From Noviherbaspirillum aerium (GTDB lineage Bacteria; Pseudomonadota; Gammaproteobacteria; Burkholderiales; Burkholderiaceae_D): a stretch of DNA of 64,000 nucleotides. Shown in pieces: positions 52,008-61,136 of this stretch. Position numbers and translations under genes: made by a program. Below the pieces are notes generated by a model that saw only the letters and a program-made list of their open reading frames with translations, was not told the DNA's origin and did no database searches. The stretch is taken from positions 1 through 64,000 of the forward strand of contig NZ_VFAH01000016.1 in the NCBI RefSeq assembly GCF_008929045.1, written 5' to 3'. Each line of letters begins with the position of its first letter. The first letter of the stretch is position 1.

Positions 52008-52085
52008 GCACTTGCGGCGGGCCGCATGGCCGACCGGCAACGCCGCATGCGATGCCGGCGGCGGCACGGCGCTCGAAAGCGGCAT

Positions 52086-52727
52086 TTAAAACATCGGCAG
52101 CGAAATTCCCCGGCGCGCCACTTCCAGCAGCGCCTGGGTGCGCGTGGCCACCTTCATCTCGCGCAGGATCGCGCTGACATGAATCTTCACGGTGGATTCG
52201 ACGATGTCGAGCTTGCGGGCGATCATCTTGTTCGACAGGCCCAGCACCAGCAGCGCCAGCACTTCCTTCTGGCGCTCGGTCAGGTTCCACTCGGGTTCGG
52301 CGAAACGCGTTTGCGCCGCGCCCGCGCCCGCATCCGGAGCAAGCACGCTGTCGGGCAGGCAAACCTTGCCCTCGAACAGGTTCCGCACGACATTCCTGAT
52401 CTCCGCGGAATTGGCCGACTTCGGAACAAAAGCCTTGGCACCCATTTCCAGGGCGCGCAGCACCGTGGGCCGGTCTTCCTGTGCGGATACGACAACCACC
52501 GACATCATCTCGTTTCTTCGTTTCATGCTTTGCAGCGCATCGAAGCCGGAGCCATCGGGAAGCTGCAAGTCGAGGAAGGCGAAGTCGATGTTCTGGCGGC
52601 TGGCGATCTCGGCGCCGGCGGATGCGGTATCGGCCAGCCAGACGCCGGCCTCGGGCCGGATGCTCTTGACCATCATCGCGATGCCTTCGCGTATCAGCGC
52701 ATGATCGTCGATTATCAGGACATTCAT
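52086..52727 (-). CDS. NarL/LuxR-type response regulator
   Basis: 213 residues: receiver domain with acidic pocket VLIIDDHALIREG, phospho-acceptor Asp53 in FLDLQLPDG, switch residues VVVSAQED and Lys in AFVPKSANS. The LuxR helix-turn-helix is at ~150-205: LTERQKEVLALLVLGLSNKM, VESTVKIHVSAILREMKV. It is convergent with the hybrid kinase and is its likely output partner. Confidence 0.93.
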   Translation of the reverse strand: MNVLIIDDHALIREGIAMMVKSIRPEAGVWLADTASAGAEIASRQNIDFAFLDLQLPDGSGFDALQSMKRRNEMMSVVVVSAQEDRPTVLRALEMGAKAFVPKSANSAEIRNVVRNLFEGKVCLPDSVLAPDAGAGAAQTRFAEPEWNLTERQKEVLALLVLGLSNKMIARKLDIVESTVKIHVSAILREMKVATRTQALLEVARRGISLPMF

Positions 52728-53077
52728 CGCATGCGTCGCCTTTCCTCCGGCCTCTCTTGTAAATTCTTTCGTGAATGTTTTCTTCGCTTCTGTTGCAGTT
52801 TGAAAAAAGCCTACATGGCATGGGTGAAGCTGTCTTTACTACTTGAGTATTATCGAATCCGGCGCGGCGTTGGCGTATCGTAGCCAGACATGGCCAGGCT
52901 GTCGCGTGCGCGAGGCAGGCGCCCGCCTGTCCGTGTTTGACCGCGCCGCGGTTCGCTGCCCGTTCTGACCGGAACGCAGTTGTCAAGTTCGCGCCCTGCG
53001 GCAGAAGCCGCGCGGGGCGCGCTCGTCATGGCGCGCAGCATGCCGCCTCACTCACATCCCACCGCGAGTCCATGCCC
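52728..53077. other. gene-free stretch
   Basis: 350 bp upstream of the response regulator and the TssK remnant. No other gene is seen. It probably contains the regulator's promoter. Confidence 0.4.
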
Positions 53078-53272
53078 ATGTGGAAAAACAAGGTGATCTG
53101 GCCGGAAGACATCTTTCTTCAGACCCCGCATTTTGAGCAGCAGGAAAGAGACCTTGATGGTCTTCCCGATCGGAAGACCCGTCATCCGGCGACTCGCGGC
53201 CGGAACATTTCCGCGTTAATGCCGACCGGCCGCATCGATACGCCGGCGGCGCCCCGGGCAGACAGTTTCTGA
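53078..53272 (+). pseudogene. remnant of T6SS baseplate gene tssK (N-terminal piece)
   Basis: The 64-codon frame starts MWKNKVIWPEDIFLQTPHFE, close to the conserved TssK opening (x-x-K-V-x-W-x-E-G-M-F-L-x-P-Q-H-F-Q-Q-Q-x-R). Similarity fades after about 30 residues and the frame ends at 53272, whereas TssK is about 440 residues. No other T6SS structural gene is adjacent. It lies 40 bp before the kinase gene, and T6SS clusters commonly carry such kinases, so a decayed or relocated T6SS fragment is likely. Confidence 0.55.
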
Positions 53273-53311
53273 AGGCCGGAGCCCCCATCACATCCCTACT
53301 GGCTCAACGAC

Positions 53312-56221
53312 ATGGAATTCGACAACGACAGAACCGTAGTACGCACCGGACACCGAACCTCACGCGCTCCGGGCGACGACATGAACGCGATGAGCGGCGC
53401 AATGAATACCCTGCCTATCGGCACCCGCCTCGGGGAATTCGAAATCATGGACCTGATCGGCGAGGGCGGCTTCGGCATCGTCTACCTGGCCTATGACCAT
53501 TCCCTCGACCGCCATGTGGCGCTCAAGGAATACATGCCTTCGGGAATGGCGGCACGCACGCAGATGCGGCAGGTGACGGTGCGCTCGCGCCAGTATGAAG
53601 ACACCTTTGTTACCGGCCTGAAAAGCTTCATCAATGAAGCCCGCCTGCTGGCGCGCTTCGATTCTCCTTCGCTGGTGAAGGTCTACCGGTTCTGGGAGGA
53701 AAACGGCACCGCCTACATGGCCATGCCTTTCTATGACGGCGTCACGCTCAAGCAGGCTTACAAGGAAAAGCGCATTTCGCCCGACGAGGAATGGATACGC
53801 GCGCTGCTGGCCAACATGTTCGACGCGCTCGAAACCATCCACCGCGAACAATGCTTCCATCGCGACGTGGCGCCGGACAATATCCTGCTGCTCAAGGACG
53901 GGCGGCCGCTGCTGCTCGACTTCGGCGCGGCGCGCCGCGTGATCGGCGACCTGACCCAGGGGCCGACCGTCATTCTCAAGCCCGGCTTCGCGCCGATCGA
54001 GCAGTATGCCGACATTCCCGGCTTGCGCCAGGGTGCGTGGACCGACATCTATGCGCTGGGCGCGGTGGTGTATTACCTGATCACGGGCAAGGCGCCCTCG
54101 CCGGCCGTCTCGCGGGTCGTGCATGACGACATGGTGCCGGCCCGCGCAGCGGGGCGCGGCAGGTTCAGCGATGCCTTCCTCGCGGCGATCGACCATGCGC
54201 TCGCCGTCAAGCCGGAACACCGCATCCAGTCGGTGCCGGCCATGCGTCTGGCGCTGGACATGGAAGGCGTCGAAGCGAGGCCGCTGCCGGGCACGGCCGG
54301 CGCCGCTCGCGCCGGCAAGCCGAAAGCGGGCGCCGCCCCGGAGTCGGGCGCCGCCGGAATGACCGGCATGGCGGGCAAGCATGTCAACCAGGCGGCACGC
54401 CAAGAGACACGCCAGGCTGCGCGCAGCATGCCGCCGTCCACGATGCCGAAAGATGCGGCCGATGCCGATGCTGACGCCGATGCCACCGAGGTCGACTGGA
54501 AGAAATCCATGGTCGGCGAGCAGCGCTACTACCCGCAGGAACGCAGCCGCAGGAAGGCGGGAGTTATTGCAGCGGTATTGCTGGCAGCGGGCGCCGGTTC
54601 GGCCCTGATCGCCTATCAGCTGATAACGCCCGGACAGGGGCAAGACGTTCTCGCGCAGGCCGAGGATACCCGGCGCGGCAGTGCCGGAGCGATGCCGGCG
54701 GCAAGTACGGGAACGCCAGACACCGCCAGGGGCATGGATTCAGGCGACGGCAGTGGCGGAACGGTCCAGGGTACGGCGCGCGTGCCCGCACCAAGGCCGG
54801 CGCCAACGGCGGCGACGCCGCCCATGGCACCGGTGGCACCGGCACCGCCGGCACCACCCACGGCCAGCGATGCGACGCGCACGCGCGACATCATTCCGCC
54901 GCCCATCCAGGCCGAGCGTTCTTCCGCAGCCAAGGACAAGGGGGCGACACGCGAATTGCCGCCGCAGGCCAAGGCAACCGCGCCTGCCGCACCGGCCACC
55001 GAGGCGGCGGAAGAAAGGCTGTGGAACGGCGCGAAGAACACCGATACCGCCGAGGGATACAAGGCTTACCTGAAGCGATATCCGGAAGGAAAATATGCGG
55101 CGGTGGCGCGCATCCTCGCGCAGGAAAAACAGCATTCGGAACTTGCGATGCTTGGCGAGCCGTCGGAACGGCAGGCGAAAGGCGATGCGGCCGTGTCCCG
55201 AAGCAGCACCGGCACCAGCACCAGCAGTATGAGTGGCACTAGTGGTACCAGCGGCACCAGCCGTAGCGGCAACGGACGCGATACGGCGAAAACGGCGGAC
55301 GGCGCTCCCAGGGAGCGCAGCGAGACCGCCGCCGCGACGACGTTGTCCCAGCGCTCCAGACAAGTCGAGCAGCCGCAGCCGGTGCAGCCGCCGCAGAAGG
55401 CCGATACCCCGGCCAGCGCCCCAGCCGCAACGCCGGCGGATACGATCGCAAAAAATACGGCGCCTGCGGCACAATCCGAACAAGCGCGCAGGGAAGCACC
55501 GCTTCCCGCCGAACCGAAAGAAGAGAATTCACTGCCCGCCGCGGCAGGCCCTCAGCGCACCTACACTTTCCCGGGGCAGACCATGGTGGGCAACTTCAGC
55601 GCCGATCCCGTCAGCGGCCTGGTATCCGGCAGCGGCCAGATCCGCTGGGACAACGGCGATCGATTCGAAGGCCGGCTGGTGAAGGGTGTCAAGGAAGGCA
55701 AGGGCCGTTTCGTCTGGGCCAATGGCCAGGAATACAGCGGCGACTGGTCCGCCGACAAGCCTAACGGAAGAGGCGTGCTCAAGTTCGCCAACGGTAACCG
55801 CTATGACGGCGAAGTGCGCGACGGCCAGCCGCATGGACAGGGCACGACACGTTTCCAGAGCGGCGATGTCTATAGCGGCAACTGGGTGCGCGGCGTGCTC
55901 AACGGACGCGGCGTGCTGCAATTCGCCACCGGCGACCGTTACGAAGGCGAGCTGCGCAACGGCGAGCCGGATGGGCAGGGCAAGACGCGCTTCCGCTCGG
56001 GAGACGTCTATGTCGGCCAGTGGGCGCGCGGCAAGCACCACGGGCAAGGCCGCTATACCTGGCAGAGCGGCAATTACTGGGAAGGAGAATTCCGCGACGG
56101 CAGTCAGACTTCGAACGGCCAGCTGGTACGCGCCGAAAGCAGCCCCGGCACCGTGCCGGCAACAGCCAGCGGCGGCGAGGGCACGCGCGAAGGGCATGAC
56201 GCGGAGGGCGCCGGCAGATAA
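53312..56221 (+). CDS. Ser/Thr protein kinase with transmembrane helix and MORN repeats
   Basis: A 969-residue kinase. The catalytic domain (~38-320) has the P-loop GEGGFGIVYLAYD, Lys72 in ALKEYMP, catalytic loop HRDVAPDN (Asp185; Ala replaces the common Lys), DFGAAR (Asp203) and KPGFAPIEQY. One membrane helix at ~415-437 (AGVIAAVLLAAGAGSALIAY) follows. The outer part is a long Pro/Ala/Thr/Ser linker, a short TPR-like motif (YKAYLKRYPEGKYAAVARI) and six or seven MORN repeats at ~790-930 (RFEGRLVKGVKEGKGRFVW and similar). The HRDxAPDN variant occurs in T6SS-linked PpkA-type kinases, fitting the TssK remnant upstream. SD is poor; ATG 53381 is an alternative. Confidence 0.9.
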   Translation: MEFDNDRTVVRTGHRTSRAPGDDMNAMSGAMNTLPIGTRLGEFEIMDLIGEGGFGIVYLAYDHSLDRHVALKEYMPSGMAARTQMRQVTVRSRQYEDTFVTGLKSFINEARLLARFDSPSLVKVYRFWEENGTAYMAMPFYDGVTLKQAYKEKRISPDEEWIRALLANMFDALETIHREQCFHRDVAPDNILLLKDGRPLLLDFGAARRVIGDLTQGPTVILKPGFAPIEQYADIPGLRQGAWTDIYALGAVVYYLITGKAPSPAVSRVVHDDMVPARAAGRGRFSDAFLAAIDHALAVKPEHRIQSVPAMRLALDMEGVEARPLPGTAGAARAGKPKAGAAPESGAAGMTGMAGKHVNQAARQETRQAARSMPPSTMPKDAADADADADATEVDWKKSMVGEQRYYPQERSRRKAGVIAAVLLAAGAGSALIAYQLITPGQGQDVLAQAEDTRRGSAGAMPAASTGTPDTARGMDSGDGSGGTVQGTARVPAPRPAPTAATPPMAPVAPAPPAPPTASDATRTRDIIPPPIQAERSSAAKDKGATRELPPQAKATAPAAPATEAAEERLWNGAKNTDTAEGYKAYLKRYPEGKYAAVARILAQEKQHSELAMLGEPSERQAKGDAAVSRSSTGTSTSSMSGTSGTSGTSRSGNGRDTAKTADGAPRERSETAAATTLSQRSRQVEQPQPVQPPQKADTPASAPAATPADTIAKNTAPAAQSEQARREAPLPAEPKEENSLPAAAGPQRTYTFPGQTMVGNFSADPVSGLVSGSGQIRWDNGDRFEGRLVKGVKEGKGRFVWANGQEYSGDWSADKPNGRGVLKFANGNRYDGEVRDGQPHGQGTTRFQSGDVYSGNWVRGVLNGRGVLQFATGDRYEGELRNGEPDGQGKTRFRSGDVYVGQWARGKHHGQGRYTWQSGNYWEGEFRDGSQTSNGQLVRAESSPGTVPATASGGEGTREGHDAEGAGR

Positions 56222-56257
56222 GCCGGCGCGCGCTCATGCCTGCCGCATGGGCGCGAA

Positions 56258-56587
56258 TCAAACGGTGTGTGAACCTTGCCTGTTCGTCACGTCAGGAAGC
56301 TTCACTCCCATGAGTTGGCCGAGGTCGTCATTTTCTGATTCAGTGATCGTCCCCTCTTTTAACCTGGACAACAGCTCCAGCTGACGCATGTCATCGGATG
56401 TGCCTTTCCCCGAGTTGAGCTTTGCCTCAAGACGCTTGGCTAATTCATTAATCAGTTTCTCTTGTACTTTGTCACCAAGCTTTGGCTGGGCCAGCATTGA
56501 CCTTAAGTCTTTTTCGCTCAAATCTTCAGCGCCGCCCTTGCCACCCTGAAGTTTCATTTGAGTTGCGAAATTTGCGACTGGATTCAT
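56258..56587 (-). CDS. unrecognised small protein, candidate type III secreted protein
   Basis: 109 residues, highly polar and helical, no signal peptide: MNPVANFATQMKLQGGKGGA, LSEKDLRSMLAQPKLGDKVQ, DDMRQLELLSRLKEGTITES. No family is recognised. It has AAGGAG before the ATG. It resembles the small genes at 60.4 and 61.1 kb in size, composition and promoter type. An HrpL-like box lies 54 bp upstream. Role unknown; a secreted accessory or chaperone-like protein is possible. Confidence 0.6.
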   Translation of the reverse strand: MNPVANFATQMKLQGGKGGAEDLSEKDLRSMLAQPKLGDKVQEKLINELAKRLEAKLNSGKGTSDDMRQLELLSRLKEGTITESENDDLGQLMGVKLPDVTNRQGSHTV

Positions 56588-56904
56588 GTTGTTCTCTCCT
56601 TAACAAAGGTTCTGACAAAAATAACAATTAACTATATTTCTTAAGTTGCATGAGCCGTCTTCCAGTTCCACATCGCGGTCCGGGATAAAACCTTCCGGTC
56701 TTGCGGACATGCCCGGCACTCAGGCAAGACAGCAATTGCAGTGACTGCAGCGCTTGTTTTGTTGCGGGCATGTCCATTGGCACCGTCGCATTGGTAACAA
56801 TTGGCAACACGCGCAAAACCTCGCCGCTTCCTATCCTATGCTTTGCGACACTGGTGCCTCTGGCACCCGAATGACCGTGTCTTAAATTTTTATGGGTGGA
56901 TGAA
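56588..56904. other. divergent intergenic region
   Basis: 317 bp between the small - strand gene and the glycine-zipper lipoprotein. It carries the hrp-like box at 56642-56669 and no gene. Confidence 0.45.
56642..56669 (-). promoter_or_regulatory. hrp-like box, one mismatch in the -12 element
   Basis: On the - strand GGAACT, 15 bases, CAACTTA, against GGAACC/T-N15/16-CCACNNA. The second base of the -12 element differs. It lies 54 bp before the ATG of the 109-residue gene. Confidence 0.55.
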
Positions 56905-57123
56905 ATGAAGAAAGGATCTTTGATTGCCGCGACATCGCTTGCCGCAATGCTGATGCTGACCGGATGCGCCGGCATGTCCCAGCGTGACAAAAACACCGCC
57001 ATGGGAGCCGGCATCGGCGCGGTGGCCGGCTCGGTGCTGACCAACGGCAGCGGCATCGGCACTGTCGGCGGCGCGGCGGTGGGTGGCGTGATTGGCAACC
57101 AGGTCGGCGGCAGAAGGCGCTGA
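56905..57123 (+). CDS. glycine-zipper lipoprotein
   Basis: 72 residues: lipoprotein signal MKKGSLIAATSLAAMLMLTG-C, then a glycine-zipper helix pair (AMGAGIGAVAGSVL, IGTVGGAAVGGVIGNQVGG). These OsmB/SlyB-like proteins reside in the outer membrane. GTG 56896 in frame is possible, but ATG 56905 gives a normal signal peptide. Single gene. Confidence 0.88.
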   Translation: MKKGSLIAATSLAAMLMLTGCAGMSQRDKNTAMGAGIGAVAGSVLTNGSGIGTVGGAAVGGVIGNQVGGRRR

Positions 57124-57641
57124 GCTCCGCATCAATTGGCACCATACGCCGGCCGCGCGCACTCTCTGCAGGAATTTCCTTCCTGCAGAGGCTGTCATCA
57201 TGAACATCACCGGCCTGACAACGCCATCATCCGAGGGCTCTTCCTTGCGGATACCAACCCCGATCGACTCCTCAAGCAAGGCATGCGGCCGCGGGAAGCG
57301 GCGCCGCACGCAACGGCGTCCCGAGCATGACGTCATCAAATAGGCGATGACCTTCAAGCCGGACGGCAGCATCGCCAGTCCGTCGCAACGAATCGAGGAC
57401 CTGTTCCGCGCTCGCGGCGGAAGACGCCATAGCGGCTTTGCATTACCCGGCGCGATGCTTTCCATGCGTTATCCATCGCCGGTCCGACTTCCGCAATATC
57501 TGAGGCGAATCAAAAAATGGAGCAGGTTCCATGCCCTCCCCGCATGGCCGTTCAGGTCATGAATGCTAGTATGCATGCATGATCCGGGCAGCGTGCCGCG
57601 CAACGCGCATCCGCTCACGCCGGACAAGACAAGGCGGCGAC
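57124..57641. other. gene-free stretch, possibly decayed coding DNA
   Basis: No intact gene. On the + strand, short adjoining frames at 57190-57562 read like broken coding DNA (LFLADTNPDRLLKQGMRPRE and FKPDGSIASPSQRIEDLFRA in different frames), but I cannot name an ancestor. Confidence 0.3.
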
Positions 57642-57959
57642 ATGGGAAACATATCGACGATCGGAACCGCGGGGCAATTGAGGGCGACGCGGGCACTGAT
57701 GAAATTCTGCCGTGATCACCGGCACAATCCCCTGTTCGTGGAAAAGCTCGGCGATTGCCTTGCCGCGCTCGAGAACAAGGACAAGGAGCGGGTCATGGGC
57801 GTCATGGAATTGTTCAAGCATGCGGGCAGCGGTTCCTATCTGGACTGGCGTCCGGAAGTGACGGCAGACAATGAAGATCCCGAGTATGTCGAGACGGTCT
57901 GGTGGGCGCTGAATGCCAATTGGCATCATGCGCTGAGCGTCATCAACAAGCCGGGTTGA
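57642..57959 (+). CDS. hypothetical protein
   Basis: 105 residues, soluble: IGTAGQLRATRALMKFCRDH, LGDCLAALENKDKERVMGVM, SYLDWRPEVTADNEDPEYVE, then a Trp/His-rich end (TVWWALNANWHHALSV). Codon use looks normal for the genome. I do not recognise a family. The neighbours give no clue. Confidence 0.6.
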   Translation: MGNISTIGTAGQLRATRALMKFCRDHRHNPLFVEKLGDCLAALENKDKERVMGVMELFKHAGSGSYLDWRPEVTADNEDPEYVETVWWALNANWHHALSVINKPG

Positions 57960-58137
57960 AGCGGCGCGGCGGAACCATGCCGATTCCTGTGATGACCGGA
58001 TCTGGCCGAGGGCTCGCCTGCGTGAAAGGCTGGATATTAAGGAAGGAGATTTATTTAAACTTGCCGAGATAATTTAAAGGTAGGAAGGCTGCATCGACCA
58101 ACAAGCAAAATCAACAATCAATAACAAGGAGACAGCG

Positions 58138-58827
58138 ATGAACCATGGATTAAAGACGAGCTGCGCGGCGGCTGCCTGCGCGATTCTGCTGGCGGGATGC
58201 GCGGGCATGCAGGGATCGAGGCAGGGACCCGGCGATATGAGCTTCTTCGTCACCAGCACCGGCCCGGGCAAGGGAGCCGATCTGGGTGGACTGGAAGGAG
58301 CCGATCGGCATTGCCAGTCGCTAGCGACAGCCGCCGGCGCCGGCCAGCGCACATGGCGCGCCTATCTGAGCACGCAGGCGTCGGCGCTGAATGACCCGAA
58401 TTTCGTCAATGCGCGCGACCGCATTGGTTCCGGTCCCTGGCAGAATGCGAAGGGCGAGGTCATTGCAAAGAATGTCGAGCACCTGCATTCGCCTGCGAAT
58501 AACCTGACGAAAGACACTGCGATCGATGAGAAGGGCCAGCCTGTCAACGGCCGCACGGACAAACCCAACAAGCATGACATCCTCACCGGTTCCCGTCCCG
58601 ACGGTACGGCATTTCCCGGCGCGCCTTTCGGGGACATGACTTGCGGCAACTGGACCAGGAGCGGCACCGAAGGCTCGGCCATGACGGGACATCATGACCG
58701 AGTGGGTCCGATCAATACCCCATGGGCCACTTCCTGGAATTCCGCTCATCCCACACGCGGCTGCCATCCTGAAGGAATCAAGAGCACCGGCGGCGATGGA
58801 TTGCTGTATTGCTTTGCGGTGAAGTGA
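58138..58827 (+). CDS. exported lipoprotein with endostatin/C-type-lectin-like fold
   Basis: 229 residues. The signal ends in lipobox LAGC, and AAGGAG precedes the ATG. The mature sequence has MSFFVTSTGPGKGADLGGLE, ADRHCQSLATAAGAGQRTWR-AYLST, GPWQNAKGEVIAKN, FGDMTCGNWT and GCHPEGIKSTGGDGLLYCFAV. Paired cysteines, G-A-D-x-H-C and W-x-A-Y-L-S-T are the marks of bacterial proteins sharing the collagen NC1/endostatin C-lectin fold. They are exported and probably bind ligands, but their function is not known. Confidence 0.78.
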   Translation: MNHGLKTSCAAAACAILLAGCAGMQGSRQGPGDMSFFVTSTGPGKGADLGGLEGADRHCQSLATAAGAGQRTWRAYLSTQASALNDPNFVNARDRIGSGPWQNAKGEVIAKNVEHLHSPANNLTKDTAIDEKGQPVNGRTDKPNKHDILTGSRPDGTAFPGAPFGDMTCGNWTRSGTEGSAMTGHHDRVGPINTPWATSWNSAHPTRGCHPEGIKSTGGDGLLYCFAVK

Positions 58828-59233
58828 GTCGCACGAACAGAGACCCGGCATTTCGAGGCCTGGACGGATTGCCCGGATTTTCGCAGCGCGGAGTCCATTC
58901 CGTCTTCCTGAGTGGCTGTTCGGAATTTTATCGGAGCGTTTTCGCCTTGACCGGCAGCGGCCCAGTCGAGGCCGCTTCCTTCCCGCCCGAACCCTCCGGG
59001 GAGCCCCGCAAACCGGTCGCCTGCGGTGTTGCGGGGCTTCGGAGCTGCAACCATGCCAAAAGATACCGAACAGGCTCTGATGCCGTTGGTGAACTGGAGC
59101 CCGGGCTTTTGCCTACATGCGTATCAAAGGGATTGGAAGGTCGGAACACACATCTCCTTCACACAGAGCTTCCTTGTTTCTGAGAGGAGGATAGTGCAGT
59201 ATTCATTCTGATTTCCCTTCGCAGAATCCAATT
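58828..59233. other. gene-free stretch with a hairpin
   Basis: 406 bp with no supported gene. AGCCCCGCAA and TTGCGGGGCT (59002-59011 and 59029-59038) form a perfect 10-bp stem with a 17-nt loop. It is not followed by T residues. Confidence 0.4.
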
Positions 59234-59653
59234 CTAAATGTTCATCCATTTTGCAAAATCTTGCACGGCATTGGTTTGATTTGAAGCGCCGTTTTCAGCG
59301 ACACGGCGAAAATCCCCTTCACCGATCCAGCCATCTTTGTCGTCATCAATATTCGTTATACCGCCGGCCGACAAAAGATCGCGGGCCGCGTGCTGCTCCT
59401 CCTGCGTGAGTTGAACGAGCTCACCGCCTCTATTTGTAAACTTGCCATGTTCAGACATGTATTTCAGGTTCTTATCGTTGAGCGTGTAATTGCCTTCGGG
59501 GGCAAGGCGCCCCATCGTATCGCCAAGAACCGATGACGATTTTTTGATTAATTCTTCTTTTGTCATTCTCCGGGAAGCGTCGGAATCCAGAAGTGAAACG
59601 AAATCGGTTTGATTTGAACCTGCGACGCTGGTAGTGGCCATATTATTCCCCAT
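59234..59653 (-). CDS. unrecognised protein with EF-hand-like loop, candidate type III secreted protein
   Basis: About 139 residues from ATG 59653 (MGNNMATTSVAGSNQTDF); ATG 59641 with GGGGA six bases upstream is as likely, and a longer reading to 59743 adds unlikely sequence. Acidic, helical, no signal peptide. The part EEQHAARDLLSAGGITNIDD followed by DKDGWIGEGDFRRVAENG contains D-x-D-x-D-G-W-I-x-x-x-D, close to an EF-hand calcium loop. It parallels the protein at 61.1 kb (AAQTILNNGG-x-SSIN), so the two look like diverged paralogues. Its promoter candidate at 59694-59721 has GGAACT but a poor -12 element. Confidence 0.6.
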   Translation of the reverse strand: MGNNMATTSVAGSNQTDFVSLLDSDASRRMTKEELIKKSSSVLGDTMGRLAPEGNYTLNDKNLKYMSEHGKFTNRGGELVQLTQEEQHAARDLLSAGGITNIDDDKDGWIGEGDFRRVAENGASNQTNAVQDFAKWMNI

Positions 59654-60405
59654 GAAAAGTGAACTATTCTCCTTTTCCGCTTTGCCCGAAAGAGCATCGG
59701 ATGGATAAAAACTGAAGTTCCGTTTAGTACGTAACGGCACCAAGATGAAAGTTCGCTTGCGGGCGAATTATTTCAACTGAAGTTAAAAGCGACGCCCGTC
59801 GCGTGCGTTCAAGGAAGAGGACAGCGGCGGAGCTTTGCCAGGCAATTTGAATGGCGAGATGAAAGACCAACACCCGAAAGTTTCTGTCGCCAGGACAAAA
59901 GTAAGTCGATTGGCCAGCACAGTAAGCTGGGGAGAAATTCATCTCCCGCAGGACGAATGTAATACTGATGCACCGCAGGATACACCCGGTGCCAGGGCAG
60001 GTCCGCGCAGCCATGAAGTTCAAACCGCTTCAATGATTTAGGCATCCATAGGAACGCAAAAAAGGGAGACAAAGGAGTTTTCCAACAGCCTGCCAGAGTT
60101 GGATCCGAAGCTTGATGCATCGGCAAGCACAAACCTTGTTTCCCTCTTTTTGCATCTGCCGTTTTCAATAGCACTTCGTTCAGTGGCTAATTTAAGAGTG
60201 TAAGAACGGACCAGGATATGGAGCACGCCGCCTCGACGCATCGCGGTTCGGGTAGCTTGAGATATCCGCGATATTCGATCCCGCCTGAGAAATTCCGACC
60301 AGATCCGTGCATTTCAAATTGCGGCCCGGCAGGAACCAACCGCATGCGGTTTTTACTCACCAGTGTAACGCCCGAAATTTCTTAAACACTTGATTGGAGA
60401 ATCCT
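59654..60405. other. gene-free stretch
   Basis: 752 bp of lower GC content between two candidate secreted proteins. Several short frames on both strands lack starts, motifs or sensible composition. It holds the hrp-like box at 60332-60359. Confidence 0.4.
60332..60359 (+). promoter_or_regulatory. hrp-like box, two mismatches in the -12 element
   Basis: GGAACC, 15 bases, TTACTCA. The -35 element is perfect, and the ACTCA end equals that of the box at 49.1 kb. It lies 46 bp before the 120-residue gene. The spacer contains the palindrome ACCGCATGCGGT. Confidence 0.45.
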
Positions 60406-60768
60406 ATGGCAATGCCCGTTCCCTTAAAGCCACCAATAGAGGCGCAGCCCCCAAGCGTGCCGGTAGATCTGCCAATACGGAATCCTCCGGACGGTTCCAA
60501 AATGAACTTGGACACTGATGTAAGACAACCGCTCAAGGCCAAGAATGTGACGCCGGAGGAAAAAAGAGAATTTCTGCAGAATGTCATGGAAAATCTACAG
60601 CGGGAACCAGATAAGAACAATACAAAAAAGGAACTGACTAATCTGCTCGAAGATTATTTTGACCAATCCCTCAGCCCCGGCCGGCAGAAGAAATTGGAGA
60701 ATATGCTCGGGACCGACCTCGATATGTCGAAAGAGGGCGAGCCTCATCGAAAAAAGGACGAAGTCTAG
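60406..60768 (+). CDS. unrecognised small protein, candidate type III secreted protein
   Basis: 120 residues. The N-terminal ~35 residues are Pro-rich and unstructured (MAMPVPLKPPIEAQPPSVPV), the rest is charged helix: TPEEKREFLQNVMENLQREP, KKELTNLLEDYFDQSLSPGR. No signal peptide and no recognised family. GGAGA lies five bases before the ATG. An hrp-like box is 46 bp upstream. Proline-rich leader plus helical body is a common layout of secreted type III substrates, but this is only an analogy. Confidence 0.6.
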   Translation: MAMPVPLKPPIEAQPPSVPVDLPIRNPPDGSKMNLDTDVRQPLKAKNVTPEEKREFLQNVMENLQREPDKNNTKKELTNLLEDYFDQSLSPGRQKKLENMLGTDLDMSKEGEPHRKKDEV

Positions 60769-61136
60769 GGCCTATTCACACTTGATTTGGGATATACGTT
60801 CGCATCACAACGCATGTTGGCGCTGGCACGTTATGGTGCGAACCCTCCGGGAAGACACCGAAGGCCTCGCCGTCGAACCCTGCCTGATGTATTTACGGCT
60901 TGTGGCTGGCCGAAGCTTCAGCGCAATCCCGGCCTCGAGCCGCAACGCGATAACTCCTGCGGTCTCATGTCATGGATTACCCCGCAAGCTGTATCCTCGC
61001 TTACGCTGATCAGCGCCTGAACGGGCGACCGCGAGATGAATGTTAACGAGGTGCCACGCCGAAGCAGCCTATGCTGACTTCAACCTGGCACGAACGGAAT
61101 GCATGTGTCATAAGACAGATCGCCCCATTACCGATG
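60769..61136. other. gene-free stretch
   Basis: 368 bp between two convergent candidate secreted-protein genes. No gene, repeat or clear terminator is seen. Confidence 0.4.

Noticed and set aside
57199-57562. Small + strand frames as genes
   Set aside because: They lack ribosome-binding sites and consistent codon use, and the more protein-like pieces fall in different frames. They are described as possible decayed DNA only.
59694-59721. GGAACT-N15-CCGATGC as an hrp box for the gene at 59234-59653
   Set aside because: The -35 element fits, but three of five fixed bases in the -12 element differ. I keep the gene as a candidate on protein character only.
60769-61020. Possible transposase remnant
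   Set aside because: Translations in all frames gave no DDE or tyrosine-recombinase motif and no terminal inverted repeats were seen.
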